From positions 3,155,312 to 3,219,311 of the forward strand of contig NZ_CP152020.1 of NCBI RefSeq assembly GCF_038624605.1: DNA of 64,000 bases. Reading direction: 5' to 3'. The translations under genes and the position numbers were made by a program. This document shows, piece by piece, positions 25,450 through 34,327 of the stretch. This DNA is from Psychrobacillus sp. FSL K6-4046 (GTDB taxonomy: Bacteria > Bacillota > Bacilli > Bacillales_A > Planococcaceae). Position 1 is the first letter of the stretch. Every line of letters starts with the position of its first letter. The notes below the pieces were generated by a model. The model was not told where the DNA came from. It saw nothing but the letters and a program-made list of their open reading frames with translations, and did not search any database.

Positions 25450-26904
25450 ATGGCTAAAAAAACTAAAAAGCCATGGAGCAAAAAAAAGCGCATTATAGTC
25501 TCCTTAATAGGCGTGTTTGCTCTTATTTACATAATCGTTATTGCTTGGCATACATTTAAACCGCTTCCCCAAGGAGTTTCCTTTGCAGGTGAGTTACATA
25601 AGACGAATAACATTCAACTTTTAACGGATTTGACCTTTGCACAAGATCAAAAAGGTACAAATACCATTCATGAAAATCATATTTTTGATGAGGTATATCG
25701 AACGATTGAAGAAGCTGAGGAATTTGTGGTGTTAGATTTCTTTTTGATGGATGGCTATTATGATGAAGATGAGGACTTCCCTAATATAGCAGAGACACTT
25801 TCCTCCACTGTCGCAAAAAAGAAGAAGGCTAACCCTGACATGCCAATCGTTTTTATTACCGATCCACTTAATCGAGGGTATGGATCTTACGAAAGTGAAT
25901 GGTTTAAAAAAATGCGTGATGCGGGTGTTGAAATTGTATATACAGATTTAGATGAGCTAAGGGATTCTACACCTGTTTATTCTGGTATTTATCGTATTTT
26001 CTTTCAATGGTTCGATATTGGTGGAAAAGGTTGGATTGCTAATGCTATGGCAAGTGACGCGCCTAAAATGACTATAGCTTCCTATATGACTCTATTGAAT
26101 GTAAAGGCAAACCATCGGAAGGCTTTGGTAACAGAGAAGGCCGCTATAATAACAACCTCTAATCCCCACGATGCCAGTGGCTTTCACGGCAATATTGCTT
26201 TGAAGTTAGATGGACCAATCATTAATGATATTTTAGAAGCAGAAGAGGCAGTTTCTCTTTTTTCCGGAGGTCCTAAGCTTCCTAGAATAAAAACGGAGAA
26301 CGCAGAAGGTGAGTATCAAGCCCAATACTTAACAGAGAAAAAAATATTGGATGCATTGCTAAACGATATAAATGATACTAAAAAAGGAGATACCATTTGG
26401 CTAGGCATGTTCTTTGTAGCCGAACGGAGTATAGTCAATACATTAGTGGAGGCTGCAAATCGAGGGGTAGAAGTAAATCTTATATTAGATCCGAACGAAA
26501 ACTCCTTTGGTCGAGAAAAGTCTGGACTACCAAATCGCCCAGTCGTACAAGAACTAGTGGAGGATACGAATGAGAAGATTAATATACGATGGTATAATAC
26601 CGTAATCGGTCAGTATCACACAAAGACTATATGGATTCAAACACCAGAGCATACAGTGATTTCAAGCGGTGCAGCAAATTATACAGAACGTGCTTTAGAA
26701 AATTATAACCTAGAAAGTAACGTAAGAATCATTGCCCCCAATGAGAGTGAATTAGCCTTAGAGATGGAGCAATATTTTCATAGATTATGGAACAATGAGG
26801 ATGCTATGTATACTGTAGAGGTAGATGAATATCAAAGCAATTTCACTTGGTGGCAGCGTTGGATTTATGCTTTCCAAACCTATACTAAAATTACAACTTA
26901 TTAA
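25450..26904 (+). CDS. Phospholipase D-like (cardiolipin synthase-related) membrane protein
   Basis: The 484-residue protein has one N-terminal membrane span (about residues 15-33) and two PLD halves. The active-site motifs are atypical. The first reads HRKALVTE and the second HTKTIWIQ, so the Asp of HxKxxxxD is replaced by Glu and Gln. The following Ser/Asn positions (ITTSNPHD and SSGAANYT) are kept. It is likely a phosphatidyl transferase or hydrolase at the membrane, or a divergent relative. AGGAGGAG precedes ATG 25450. The gene is single, divergent from the iron operon, and ends in a strong terminator. Confidence 0.8.
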   Translation: MAKKTKKPWSKKKRIIVSLIGVFALIYIIVIAWHTFKPLPQGVSFAGELHKTNNIQLLTDLTFAQDQKGTNTIHENHIFDEVYRTIEEAEEFVVLDFFLMDGYYDEDEDFPNIAETLSSTVAKKKKANPDMPIVFITDPLNRGYGSYESEWFKKMRDAGVEIVYTDLDELRDSTPVYSGIYRIFFQWFDIGGKGWIANAMASDAPKMTIASYMTLLNVKANHRKALVTEKAAIITTSNPHDASGFHGNIALKLDGPIINDILEAEEAVSLFSGGPKLPRIKTENAEGEYQAQYLTEKKILDALLNDINDTKKGDTIWLGMFFVAERSIVNTLVEAANRGVEVNLILDPNENSFGREKSGLPNRPVVQELVEDTNEKINIRWYNTVIGQYHTKTIWIQTPEHTVISSGAANYTERALENYNLESNVRIIAPNESELALEMEQYFHRLWNNEDAMYTVEVDEYQSNFTWWQRWIYAFQTYTKITTY

Positions 26905-26915
26905 TACTCATTGTG

Positions 26916-26958
26916 AAAGTACAGCTAGTGATGCTTACACTAGCTGTACTTTTTTTTC
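26916..26958 (+). terminator. Terminator of the PLD-like gene
   Basis: AAAGTACAGCTAGTG and CACTAGCTGTACTTT form a near-perfect 15-bp stem followed by T residues. Confidence 0.9.
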
Positions 26959-27006
26959 ACGTTTATGAACGTGTGATTAGGTGAGTATTAATAGACATTA
27001 GATAAG

Positions 27007-27159
27007 TTACTTCGGTTCAAACGTTTTACAATCTGTTTCATCACTGTTGGAAGCTTGGTTCCCTTTACGACTAACTACATAAATAGCTTTTGCATTACAT
27101 TTGTTCCCTTGTCTCCAAAATTTACAGTTGTTCACTTCACAAAGTACATCTTTAGCCAT
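27007..27159 (-). CDS. DUF1540 Cys-rich small protein
   Basis: This 50-residue gene begins MAKDVLCEVNNCKFWRQGN and ends CKTFEPK. It has four cysteines in the DUF1540 order (C-x4-C-x8-C and a distant Cys), a pattern suggesting metal or disulfide binding. An excellent GAGGAGGTGTG site precedes ATG 27159. DUF1540 proteins are common in spore-forming Firmicutes and their function is unknown. Confidence 0.85.
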   Translation of the reverse strand: MAKDVLCEVNNCKFWRQGNKCNAKAIYVVSRKGNQASNSDETDCKTFEPK

Positions 27160-27231
27160 TAGTATCACACCTCCTCGTTACTAGCATGAACTTTTTTGAG
27201 AAAAGTCATACTATATAAAACGATTTACACG

Positions 27232-27708
27232 CTATTTAGTCTCTACTAAATGAGTAATCTGCTGTGGCAAGTCGTAACACTTTTCTTTTAGAAATAAAGG
27301 ATAGACATTGAGCTTTTGTAATTCATCAAAAGTTTTCCAATAGTATGTATGAATTTTTCCATTTTCATTTTCCATAAAAGGATTGCCCTTGCTTAATAAA
27401 TCTTTATTTTTTAAAGAGAGAAGGTAGAAAAAACATATTTCATGAAATCTTTCTTTGGAAACTTCCTCTTCAAAAAAATTTTCATTCACCCATAACAGTC
27501 GATCAACGGAAATTTCAGTCGAGAGTTCTTCTTTAATTTCTCTGTGAATGGCATCCTCACTCTTTTCATGTAGGCTAACCCTTCCTCCAGGAACGTAATA
27601 ATAAGGAGACCTTTCATCCTTCATAATTAATATTTTCCCATCGTTTATAATTAATCCTGCAACACGATAATTAAACCTACCCTCGTCTGTTTTAAATGAT
27701 AAATCCAT
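27232..27708 (-). CDS. Nudix hydrolase
   Basis: The 158-residue protein has the Nudix box GGRVSLHEKSEDAIHREIKEEL at about residues 41-62, with the catalytic Glu residues intact; the usual Gly after the EEL is Ser. The substrate is unknown. ATG 27708 is preferred over the longer frame to 27738 because GGAGGTG lies 6 nt before it. It is monocistronic, downstream on the minus strand of the IS remnant region. Confidence 0.82.
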   Translation of the reverse strand: MDLSFKTDEGRFNYRVAGLIINDGKILIMKDERSPYYYVPGGRVSLHEKSEDAIHREIKEELSTEISVDRLLWVNENFFEEEVSKERFHEICFFYLLSLKNKDLLSKGNPFMENENGKIHTYYWKTFDELQKLNVYPLFLKEKCYDLPQQITHLVETK

Positions 27709-27796
27709 TTTGCACCTCCACTTTTCATTTCCCCACACTTTACAAATATTTATTAATTCTAACTTTTTTATATCAACTAGTAAATAGCTTGAGTAT

Positions 27797-27837
27797 GTTG
27801 ATTTCCACTGGAGTCGCTGCTCTCCTCTCCAATCAAC
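27797..27837 (+). repeat. Short form of the dispersed intergenic repeat
   Basis: The 41-bp element begins GTTGATTTCC and ends CCAATCAAC, which are inverted repeats. Its centre, GGAGTCGCTGCTCTCC, corresponds to the right end of the longer copies. It lies directly in front of an IS1182 transposase remnant, just as the right half at 51163-51190 lies in front of the intact IS1182 gene. Confidence 0.7.
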
Positions 27838-27839
27838 TC

Positions 27840-28030
27840 ATTGCTCCTGTTAATGAATATATTAAAAATCAAATCCAACAACGCGAACATTTAATCAACG
27901 TTGGGAGAACCAGCATAAGCCTTGTAGTAATGTTCAAGATAACAATCATCCCATTTAGTATCCGTTCCATGACTCAGACAACCAAGGAAATTGAAACGTA
28001 TTTGGCATAAGTTTGTTTCTCCTTTCTGGC
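27840..28030 (+). pseudogene. IS1182-family transposase remnant
   Basis: The end of a small open frame here reads GRTSISLVVMFKITIIPFS and then IRSMTQTTKEIETYLA, clearly related to GRPSIDPVVLIKMTFIQYT and IRSMRQTIKEIETNMA in the intact transposase at 51206. The preceding AAAATCAAATCCAACAACGC matches its 5' coding start, so about 115 bp between the two pieces are deleted, and nothing remains after about 28030. The element is dead. Confidence 0.75.
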
Positions 28031-28174
28031 CAAGAGGATGTATACTCCGTGTTAATATTTGTCATTTAAAGTCATTTAAATACCCCATGTGTATAATCTT
28101 TTGTATAATAAAAAGGGAAGAAAATTTCGTATATAAACTTAGATTGGCTTTATTAGCTACAGGGGGAAAAAGCG

Positions 28175-29311
28175 ATGACAATTTTACTGGTAGATGACAA
28201 CACGGTCAATCTATTTGTAATAGAAAAAATGTTAGATAGTGCTGGTTATAAAGATACAGTATCTCTTAAATCAGCCCAGGAGCTATTTGACTATTTACAG
28301 ATCAATGAGCAGAATCCAACCTGTAATTCGGTAGATTTAATTTTACTAGATATTATGATGCCTGAAATAGATGGACTTGAAGCTTGTAGACAAATTAAAC
28401 AGCAAGAAAGATATAAGGATATCCAAATAATTTTTGTAACAGCCTTAGAGGATAAGAAGAAATTAGCAGAGGCATTGGATGTCGGTGGCAGTGATTATAT
28501 AACGAAGCCGATCAACAAAGTAGAGCTATTAGCTAGAATTAGAGTAGCCCTTCGTTTAAAAGCAGAGTTAGATTGGCATAAGCAGCATGAAAACAAAATC
28601 CAGTATGAATTGGATTTGGCCACTCATGTGCAAAGAAGCCTTTTAAGCCCTCCTCTAAAAAGAGATGATATTCAAATCGAAGTGTCCTACCTCCCTTCCT
28701 TTAATTTAGCCGGAGATATGTATTATTGGCATAAAATAAGTGACAATCGATATGCTGTTATATTACTAGATATGATGGGGCATGGTATATCTGCTTCCCT
28801 AGTATGTATGTTCATATCCTCTGTTTTAAGAGAGGCCATTAAACAATTAGTAGAGCCAGAGCTTGTAATTAAAGAGCTAAATCGCTATATGGTTTTGATA
28901 CATAATGAAAAGGTGGGCATACCATATTATTTTACAGCTGTTTATATGGTAGTAGATACGGATCAAAAAACGATAGAATACGTCAATGCCGGGCATCCAC
29001 CTGGATTTGCTTTAATTGATGATGAAAAGGTTGTGCCTATAAGTAAAAGCTGCTGTGCAGTTGGCTTCTTTGATGAAATTGAAGTGAAGAAAGAAGTCAT
29101 TACCTATGAAAAGGATATTCAAATTGTTTTATACACAGATGGAGTTCTAGAAGGAATGGGACCAGATGAGATAGAGTCTGAAAAGCAAATTGAAATATTA
29201 ACATCTAAAAAATGGGATCATTCTCATGCTTTAATTGATAATCTATTACCGAAGGAAAAACAACAGGATCAACCGGATGACATGTGTGTCTTAATGATTC
29301 AGTGTAAATAA
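28175..29311 (+). CDS. rsbY: Response regulator with PP2C phosphatase domain (RsbY-type SigB activator)
   Basis: The 378-residue protein has an N-terminal receiver domain (about residues 1-120, phospho-acceptor Asp59 in LLDIMMPEIDG, conserved KP) and a C-terminal SpoIIE/RsbU-type PP2C domain (about 150-378, metal Asp residues in LAGDMYYW and LLDMMGHG). In B. cereus the equivalent RsbY dephosphorylates RsbV when activated by the hybrid kinase RsbK, freeing SigB. The kinase and methyltransferase genes lie next door in convergent orientation, supporting the assignment. ATG 28175 follows AGGGGGAAAAAGCG. rsbV, rsbW and sigB are not in the window. Confidence 0.85.
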   Translation: MTILLVDDNTVNLFVIEKMLDSAGYKDTVSLKSAQELFDYLQINEQNPTCNSVDLILLDIMMPEIDGLEACRQIKQQERYKDIQIIFVTALEDKKKLAEALDVGGSDYITKPINKVELLARIRVALRLKAELDWHKQHENKIQYELDLATHVQRSLLSPPLKRDDIQIEVSYLPSFNLAGDMYYWHKISDNRYAVILLDMMGHGISASLVCMFISSVLREAIKQLVEPELVIKELNRYMVLIHNEKVGIPYYFTAVYMVVDTDQKTIEYVNAGHPPGFALIDDEKVVPISKSCCAVGFFDEIEVKKEVITYEKDIQIVLYTDGVLEGMGPDEIESEKQIEILTSKKWDHSHALIDNLLPKEKQQDQPDDMCVLMIQCK

Positions 29312-29314
29312 AAT

Positions 29315-29361
29315 GAGAAGCTTCGAAGATTAAAAAAAATAAATCTTCGAAGCTTTTTTAA
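29315..29361 (+). terminator. Terminator of rsbY
   Basis: GAAGCTTCGAAGATT and AATCTTCGAAGCTTTT form a perfect long stem with a following T-run. Confidence 0.9.
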
Positions 29362-29416
29362 TGTTACTTTTTTAATATCGACAAAAATTAGCTATGTGAT
29401 AAGATCTTTTAACTTC

Positions 29417-29456
29417 AAAAAAAGTGAAATCAAATATCTTGATTTCACTTTTTCCT
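29417..29456. terminator. Terminator of the rsbK-rsbM transcript
   Basis: AAAAAGTGAAATCAA pairs with TTGATTTCACTTTTT, directly after the rsbM stop on the minus strand. Confidence 0.85.
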
Positions 29457-29460
29457 CTTT

Positions 29461-30318
29461 TTATTTAAATCGTTGATAGATTCTTTCGCTACCAACTAAT
29501 TCTTGATAGTTTTCCATTACACGCGAAAACTTCAAGGTTTCTTTATCACCTAAGCCTAAAACTCCTGCGGGACTTAAGCTTTGATAAAACAATTCCTGCA
29601 CTTGCTCCTGTAATTCAGAGTTAAAGTAAATGAGTACATTCCGGCAAATGATTACATGAAATTCATTGAATGACTGATCAGTTACTAGATTATGCTGGGC
29701 AAAGATAATATTTTCTAAAAGTGATGGATGAAAGTAAGCATGTTGATAGTCTGCCTTATAGTATTCAGAAAAGGCTTTGCTCCCACCGGCAAGCATATAG
29801 TTTTTCGTATATGCTTGCATCTTTTGAATTGGGAAAATCCCCTTGCTAGCCTTTTCTAACACTTGCTCGTTCATATCAGTGGCATAAATAACTGCTTTAT
29901 CCTTCAGACCTTCTTCTTCTAATAAGATAGCCATCGAGTATACCTCTTCCCCAGTTGCACAACCTGCATGCCATATGCGGATTTCAGGGTATTCTCTTAG
30001 AATTGGAACTACTTCTTCTCTAAACGCCTTAAAAAAGCTTGGATTACGGAACATTTCTGTTACATTAATCGAAAAGTCATTCAACAACTGATCTAAGTAA
30101 CCCTCTTCATGGATAACTTTTTCTAGCAAGCCCGTTATTGTAGAAATGCCATTTATTTTCATTCGATTGTGTATTCGACGTGAAATAGAAGATTTATTGT
30201 ACTGTCTAAAATCAAATCCTGATAACCGATATATAGCTTCTAGAAGGAAATCTACTTCCATTTCCTCATACTGAATATTAACTCCCTCGAGCTCACCATT
30301 TTCATAATAATTGTCCAT
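29461..30318 (-). CDS. rsbM: CheR-type methyltransferase (RsbM-type)
   Basis: The 285-residue protein has a CheR N-terminal domain and a SAM-binding domain with WHAGCATGEEVYSMAILL at about residues 115-132, plus CRNVLIYF. In B. cereus RsbM methylates the adjacent sensor kinase RsbK and dampens SigB activation. The gene follows rsbK with 12 nt between them, so they form one operon. No chemotaxis genes are nearby, which favours the SigB role over chemoreceptor methylation. Confidence 0.82.
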   Translation of the reverse strand: MDNYYENGELEGVNIQYEEMEVDFLLEAIYRLSGFDFRQYNKSSISRRIHNRMKINGISTITGLLEKVIHEEGYLDQLLNDFSINVTEMFRNPSFFKAFREEVVPILREYPEIRIWHAGCATGEEVYSMAILLEEEGLKDKAVIYATDMNEQVLEKASKGIFPIQKMQAYTKNYMLAGGSKAFSEYYKADYQHAYFHPSLLENIIFAQHNLVTDQSFNEFHVIICRNVLIYFNSELQEQVQELFYQSLSPAGVLGLGDKETLKFSRVMENYQELVGSERIYQRFK

Positions 30319-30330
30319 ATCATTACTCCC

Positions 30331-33135
30331 TTAAGATGCTAACCAAACTCGAAGAACTGAGAATAATTGATCTAGATTTAATGGTTTACTAATGTAATCA
30401 GAAGCTCCTGCTTCTAGACATTTATCTCTATCATTTTTCATCGCTTTTGCAGTCAATGCGATAATCGGTAATTCCGTTAGAGATAGTTCATTTCTAATTC
30501 TAGACATTGTCTCATATCCATCCATATTAGGCATCATGATATCCATGAGTACCACATCTATTTCTGAGTTACTTTGAACTATATCTAAGCATTCTAAGCC
30601 GTCTTTCGCAACAAGAATATTAATACCTCTTCTTTCTAAAGCTGTTTTCAGTGCATAAATGTTTCTGTAATCATCGTCTACTATTAATACGTTTTTATTT
30701 GAGAATACATTTGCGTCCTCAGGTAGAGACTCCAGCTTTTCTTCTTGGGCTTTTATCTTCTGTTCTTGCTCTTCCAGTGTTGGATGTTCCTCCACTACTT
30801 CTTGGACTTCTTCCACAGAATGGTCTGTAAGAGCTACTTCTTCTAGACCTAAGTGTATCTGCTCCATAATAGGACCATTAGGAAGACTTGGTACAACTAG
30901 AGTAAAGGTACTACCTAACCCTTCCTCGCTTTGAAGAGTAATCCAACCTCCAAGGAGATTAGCAAACTCTCTACAAATAGATAATCCTAAACCAGTTCCT
31001 CCATATTTGCGGACTGTTGCCCCGTCAGCTTGCTGGAATGATTCAAAGATTAGGTCATGCTTATCTTTAGGAATACCTATTCCAGTATCAGTGATGGAAA
31101 TCTCAATCCATTCTTTACTGATTTCTTGCATTTGTTTAGTTTGTTTTTTAGCTTCCAATTGCTTGATTGATAAATCTACGGACCCTTTTTCAGTAAACTT
31201 AAATGCATTTGATAATAAATTTTTAATAATTTGTTGGAATCGTTTTTCATCTGTGAAGAAAATATCCGGTACATCTTGTTCCTTCGTAACATGGAACTCT
31301 AGGTTTTTCTTTTGTGCAACCGGTGAGAATATATGATCCATTTGAGTCGGAAGCTCGCTTAAATTAACTTCCTCAAATAATACGTCAATCTTCCCTGCTT
31401 CTACTTTGGAAAGATCTAAAATATCATTGATCAAGGATAGAAGATCTTCACCAGACGAATGAATAACTCTCGCAAACTCTACCTCGTCTTCAGTTAAGTT
31501 CTCTTTTCCGTTTTCTGAAAGCATTTCTGACAGTATTAAAATACTGTTCAATGGTGTTCGTAATTCATGTGACATATTTGCTAGAAACTCTGATTTATAA
31601 TTGGAATGAAGTGTTAACTGTTCTGCTTTATCTTCCAATTCTTGACGAATCTTTTCTAGTTCCTCTGTTTTAGCCTCTGCATCCTTTGTTCGTTCTTCTA
31701 ACTGTTCATTTATTTGAGTTAGTTCTTCTGTTTGCATTTGAAGCTCTTCCGATTGTGTTTGAAGCTCCTCAGATTGAGTTTGTAGTTCTTCTGATTGTGC
31801 TTGTAATTCTTCTGTCATGGCTCTAGATTCGTTTAGAAGTCGTACAATTTCCATACGGCCCATTACACTGTTAACAGATAAACCAAACGTTTCGACTATC
31901 TGTGTTACAAGCTGTTGCTGAAGTTTGTCATACTGAGACATAGTGGCTAGTTCTAGCACTGCTATTACTTCACCCTCAAACAAAATTGGAACTATAAATA
32001 TACTTTTTGGTGGTACTTCCCCAAGTCCAGTAGAAATGAAACGATAATCGTTTGGAATTTCATTGAAAACAAATGCCTTGCTCTCAAGGGCACATTGTCC
32101 AACTAATCCTTGTCCTAAACGGAAGCTTTCTCTTCCAATCTCTTTTTCTGGATTAGAATCAGCAAAAGCAGCTTTCTTCACAAAACGTGTTTCTTGCTCG
32201 TTAGACTCTCTCACGTAAAATGCTCCATAAGAAGAATTGGTCAGTTTAGATATCTCGGACATAAATACACGAGCAAGCTTATCAATGGATCCTACTCCTT
32301 GATATTTCGTTACTGTTTCTGCAAGACTTGTTTGTAGCCATTCTCTATCTTCTAGATTATCTAATAATTCATTTGTTGCATCTGCTAAGTCTCTAATCTC
32401 GTCATTTGTAGTAACAACTATTCTCTCTTTACGGTCTCCGTTCTCGGATGCTATCTTTTTAATTGTGTCCGTAACATCTTTAACCGTTTTGACGATTGAT
32501 TTAGAAATCTGACTAGCCATCGTTATCGCAATAGCTGATACAAATAATAAAATACCGAATAACGCTATAGTCAGCATATTATTTCGATCATCTAATTTCT
32601 GAGCATCATTTTGTGCCGAGTCTCTTTCAATCTCTCTAAACTCATTGAACTGGTTTCGAATAGATTGCATATATTCTCTACCGCGATCATTTGCGTAGAA
32701 CTGCTGAATTGATTCGTCATCGTTATTTCTTTTAAATACGATGGCGCGTTCGCCTGCTTCTGCCATCCATACTTCAATGGTCCCTTTAACCTCTGCTAGC
32801 TTTTCTTGCTGATTTGGCTTGTCCTTTAATAAGTTATAGAGCTGATCAAACTCTAACTGCCATTGCTCTTCAGCCTTATAGTATGGCTCCAAATAACTTT
32901 CATTACCTGTGATGATGAACCCTCGCTGACCAGCTTGCATATCCATAACATATTTTTCTACATTATTTGTCAATGTTTCAACTTCAGTATTATATTTTAT
33001 TAAATTATTTCTCTCTTGTTGGAGTGAACGAATTTGACTGTTTAATATGATAACGGAAGCAAATAAACATACAATAATAATAATGTAGCCGACAGTAATT
33101 TTAGAACGTAGGCCGAGCTTTAATTTATCCCCCAT
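30331..33135 (-). CDS. rsbK: Hybrid sensor histidine kinase (RsbK-type)
   Basis: The 934-residue protein has, in order, a membrane span (about 12-31), an extracytoplasmic CHASE3 domain (about 35-185), a second span (188-208), HAMP (about 210-265), GAF (about 280-420), a coiled coil of EELQTQS heptads (about 442-505), HisKA with phospho-acceptor His523 in SHELRTPLN, HATPase_c and a C-terminal receiver domain (LMDIMMPNMDG). This matches RsbK of B. cereus, which senses stress and signals to RsbY. The heptad coiled coil carries the methylation-type Glu/Gln pairs expected for an RsbM substrate. Confidence 0.85.
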   Translation of the reverse strand: MGDKLKLGLRSKITVGYIIIIVCLFASVIILNSQIRSLQQERNNLIKYNTEVETLTNNVEKYVMDMQAGQRGFIITGNESYLEPYYKAEEQWQLEFDQLYNLLKDKPNQQEKLAEVKGTIEVWMAEAGERAIVFKRNNDDESIQQFYANDRGREYMQSIRNQFNEFREIERDSAQNDAQKLDDRNNMLTIALFGILLFVSAIAITMASQISKSIVKTVKDVTDTIKKIASENGDRKERIVVTTNDEIRDLADATNELLDNLEDREWLQTSLAETVTKYQGVGSIDKLARVFMSEISKLTNSSYGAFYVRESNEQETRFVKKAAFADSNPEKEIGRESFRLGQGLVGQCALESKAFVFNEIPNDYRFISTGLGEVPPKSIFIVPILFEGEVIAVLELATMSQYDKLQQQLVTQIVETFGLSVNSVMGRMEIVRLLNESRAMTEELQAQSEELQTQSEELQTQSEELQMQTEELTQINEQLEERTKDAEAKTEELEKIRQELEDKAEQLTLHSNYKSEFLANMSHELRTPLNSILILSEMLSENGKENLTEDEVEFARVIHSSGEDLLSLINDILDLSKVEAGKIDVLFEEVNLSELPTQMDHIFSPVAQKKNLEFHVTKEQDVPDIFFTDEKRFQQIIKNLLSNAFKFTEKGSVDLSIKQLEAKKQTKQMQEISKEWIEISITDTGIGIPKDKHDLIFESFQQADGATVRKYGGTGLGLSICREFANLLGGWITLQSEEGLGSTFTLVVPSLPNGPIMEQIHLGLEEVALTDHSVEEVQEVVEEHPTLEEQEQKIKAQEEKLESLPEDANVFSNKNVLIVDDDYRNIYALKTALERRGINILVAKDGLECLDIVQSNSEIDVVLMDIMMPNMDGYETMSRIRNELSLTELPIIALTAKAMKNDRDKCLEAGASDYISKPLNLDQLFSVLRVWLAS

Positions 33136-33377
33136 GTTTAATTCCTACCTTTTTATAGTTTTTCACTCTATTAATAGTATATGAAATGGATATAAAATAA
33201 CAGTTTTTCCCCTTATTATTTATTTACTAATTAACTATATTTATGTATGTGAGATTTGAAATGGAAATAGGCTTGGATACTAGGTAATTTTGTTCAGCAC
33301 AACGCACTATATATATAAAAGAATACGTTAAAGGGTAGTTTATTTTCCATAAGATTGTTTGTTTTGAAATGTTACAC

Positions 33378-33404
33378 TTCAACTAAAGATGCAATTTAGT
33401 TGAA
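33378..33404. repeat. Inverted repeat in the rsbK-Nudix intergenic region
   Basis: TTCAACTAAA and TTTAGTTGAA are perfect 10-bp arms around 7 nt. Related half-sites (CAACTAACAGGGTA) occur at 34198 and a similar hairpin at 33915-33948. It may be a terminator or attenuator for transcripts entering 33462. The rest of the 326-bp gap is AT-rich with nothing else recognised. Confidence 0.5.
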
Positions 33405-33461
33405 AGGGTTTTTGAATAGAGAGGTAGAAGGTGAATATACAACAATTAAGGAGCTGGTTAT

Positions 33462-33905
33462 GTGAATCTGCCTTTGTTAAGGGCTGAAGGGATTATCGTT
33501 AATGAAGATAAGACGGAAATTCTTGTGCAATGTGATTTTGTTGAAAGTTTTTACCGTCTTCCAGGTGGAAGTATAGAATTCGGTGAAACAGCAGGTGAAG
33601 CTATAAAAAGGGAGCTAATTGAAGAATTTGATTTAGCTTTGAATATTGGCCAACTTGCTTGTATTTGTGAAAGTATTATTCTGTATGATGGGAAGAGAAG
33701 GCATGATTGCACCTTAATCCATTGGTGTTCAAGTAATAATACAATGAATTATCTTTTGCATAAAGAAGTACCAAGTATCAAGCTTGTTTGGCGTACAATT
33801 TCTCAAATAAGCGAAAGACCATTCTATCCGGAAGGAATTTTGGATATTATTGTTTCAGGTGATAATTTTATTAAACATATCAAAAGAGAAAAGACTTATG
33901 AGTGA
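33462..33905 (+). CDS. Nudix hydrolase
   Basis: The 147-residue protein has the Nudix box GGSIEFGETAGEAIKRELIEEF at about residues 38-59. The usual Gly near the end of the box is Asp (EEFDL), but the metal-binding Glu residues are retained. The substrate is unknown. GTG 33462 is preceded by AAGGAG at 8 nt. It lies in a run of small plus-strand genes separated by related hairpin-rich spacers. Confidence 0.82.
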   Translation: MNLPLLRAEGIIVNEDKTEILVQCDFVESFYRLPGGSIEFGETAGEAIKRELIEEFDLALNIGQLACICESIILYDGKRRHDCTLIHWCSSNNTMNYLLHKEVPSIKLVWRTISQISERPFYPEGILDIIVSGDNFIKHIKREKTYE

Positions 33906-33990
33906 TTCCTTATTAAACTACCGGGTACTTTCCTTCAAGAAGTAGTTCAGTTAAATGCAATAAAATATTTTAGGTATGGGAGGAATATTA

Positions 33991-34185
33991 ATGGACGCAT
34001 TTTTCTATTTTAATATGTTTAGAAATATAATTTCTAAATTTTTCTTAGATGGTATCTGGGTAGTCGGATTTTTTTACTTGTTAACCAAGACATATGAAAG
34101 TGATAGACTTAAACAGGTTTCCAAATATGTAATGGGAACTGCTTTGGCATTATTATTTATTTATTCCGTAATGGGAAGTATATAA
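33991..34185 (+). CDS. Small membrane protein
   Basis: A 64-residue protein with two hydrophobic segments (about residues 20-36 and 47-63). ATG 33991 has GGGAGG 7 nt upstream; the ATG at 33976 does not. Not recognised. Confidence 0.55.
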   Translation: MDAFFYFNMFRNIISKFFLDGIWVVGFFYLLTKTYESDRLKQVSKYVMGTALALLFIYSVMGSI

Positions 34186-34327
34186 AATATTTCCTTTTCA
34201 ACTAACAGGGTATCTTTACTTCAATTAGGAGTAAGGACTTTAATAAACTAGACTTGTAATTAAGTTGAGAAGGAATAATTTTTAAAGTTAGAATAGTAAA
34301 TAGAGATATAAAACTGGGGGAAAATAA

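Noticed and set aside
27696-28010. 104-codon plus-strand frame
   Set aside because: Only its last part has meaning, as the IS1182 transposase remnant; the first part is antisense to the Nudix gene and crosses the repeat.
28060-28174. Possible SigB promoter before rsbY
   Set aside because: No convincing GTTTAA / GGGTAT pair at 13-15 nt could be found; only SigA-like TATAAT words are present.
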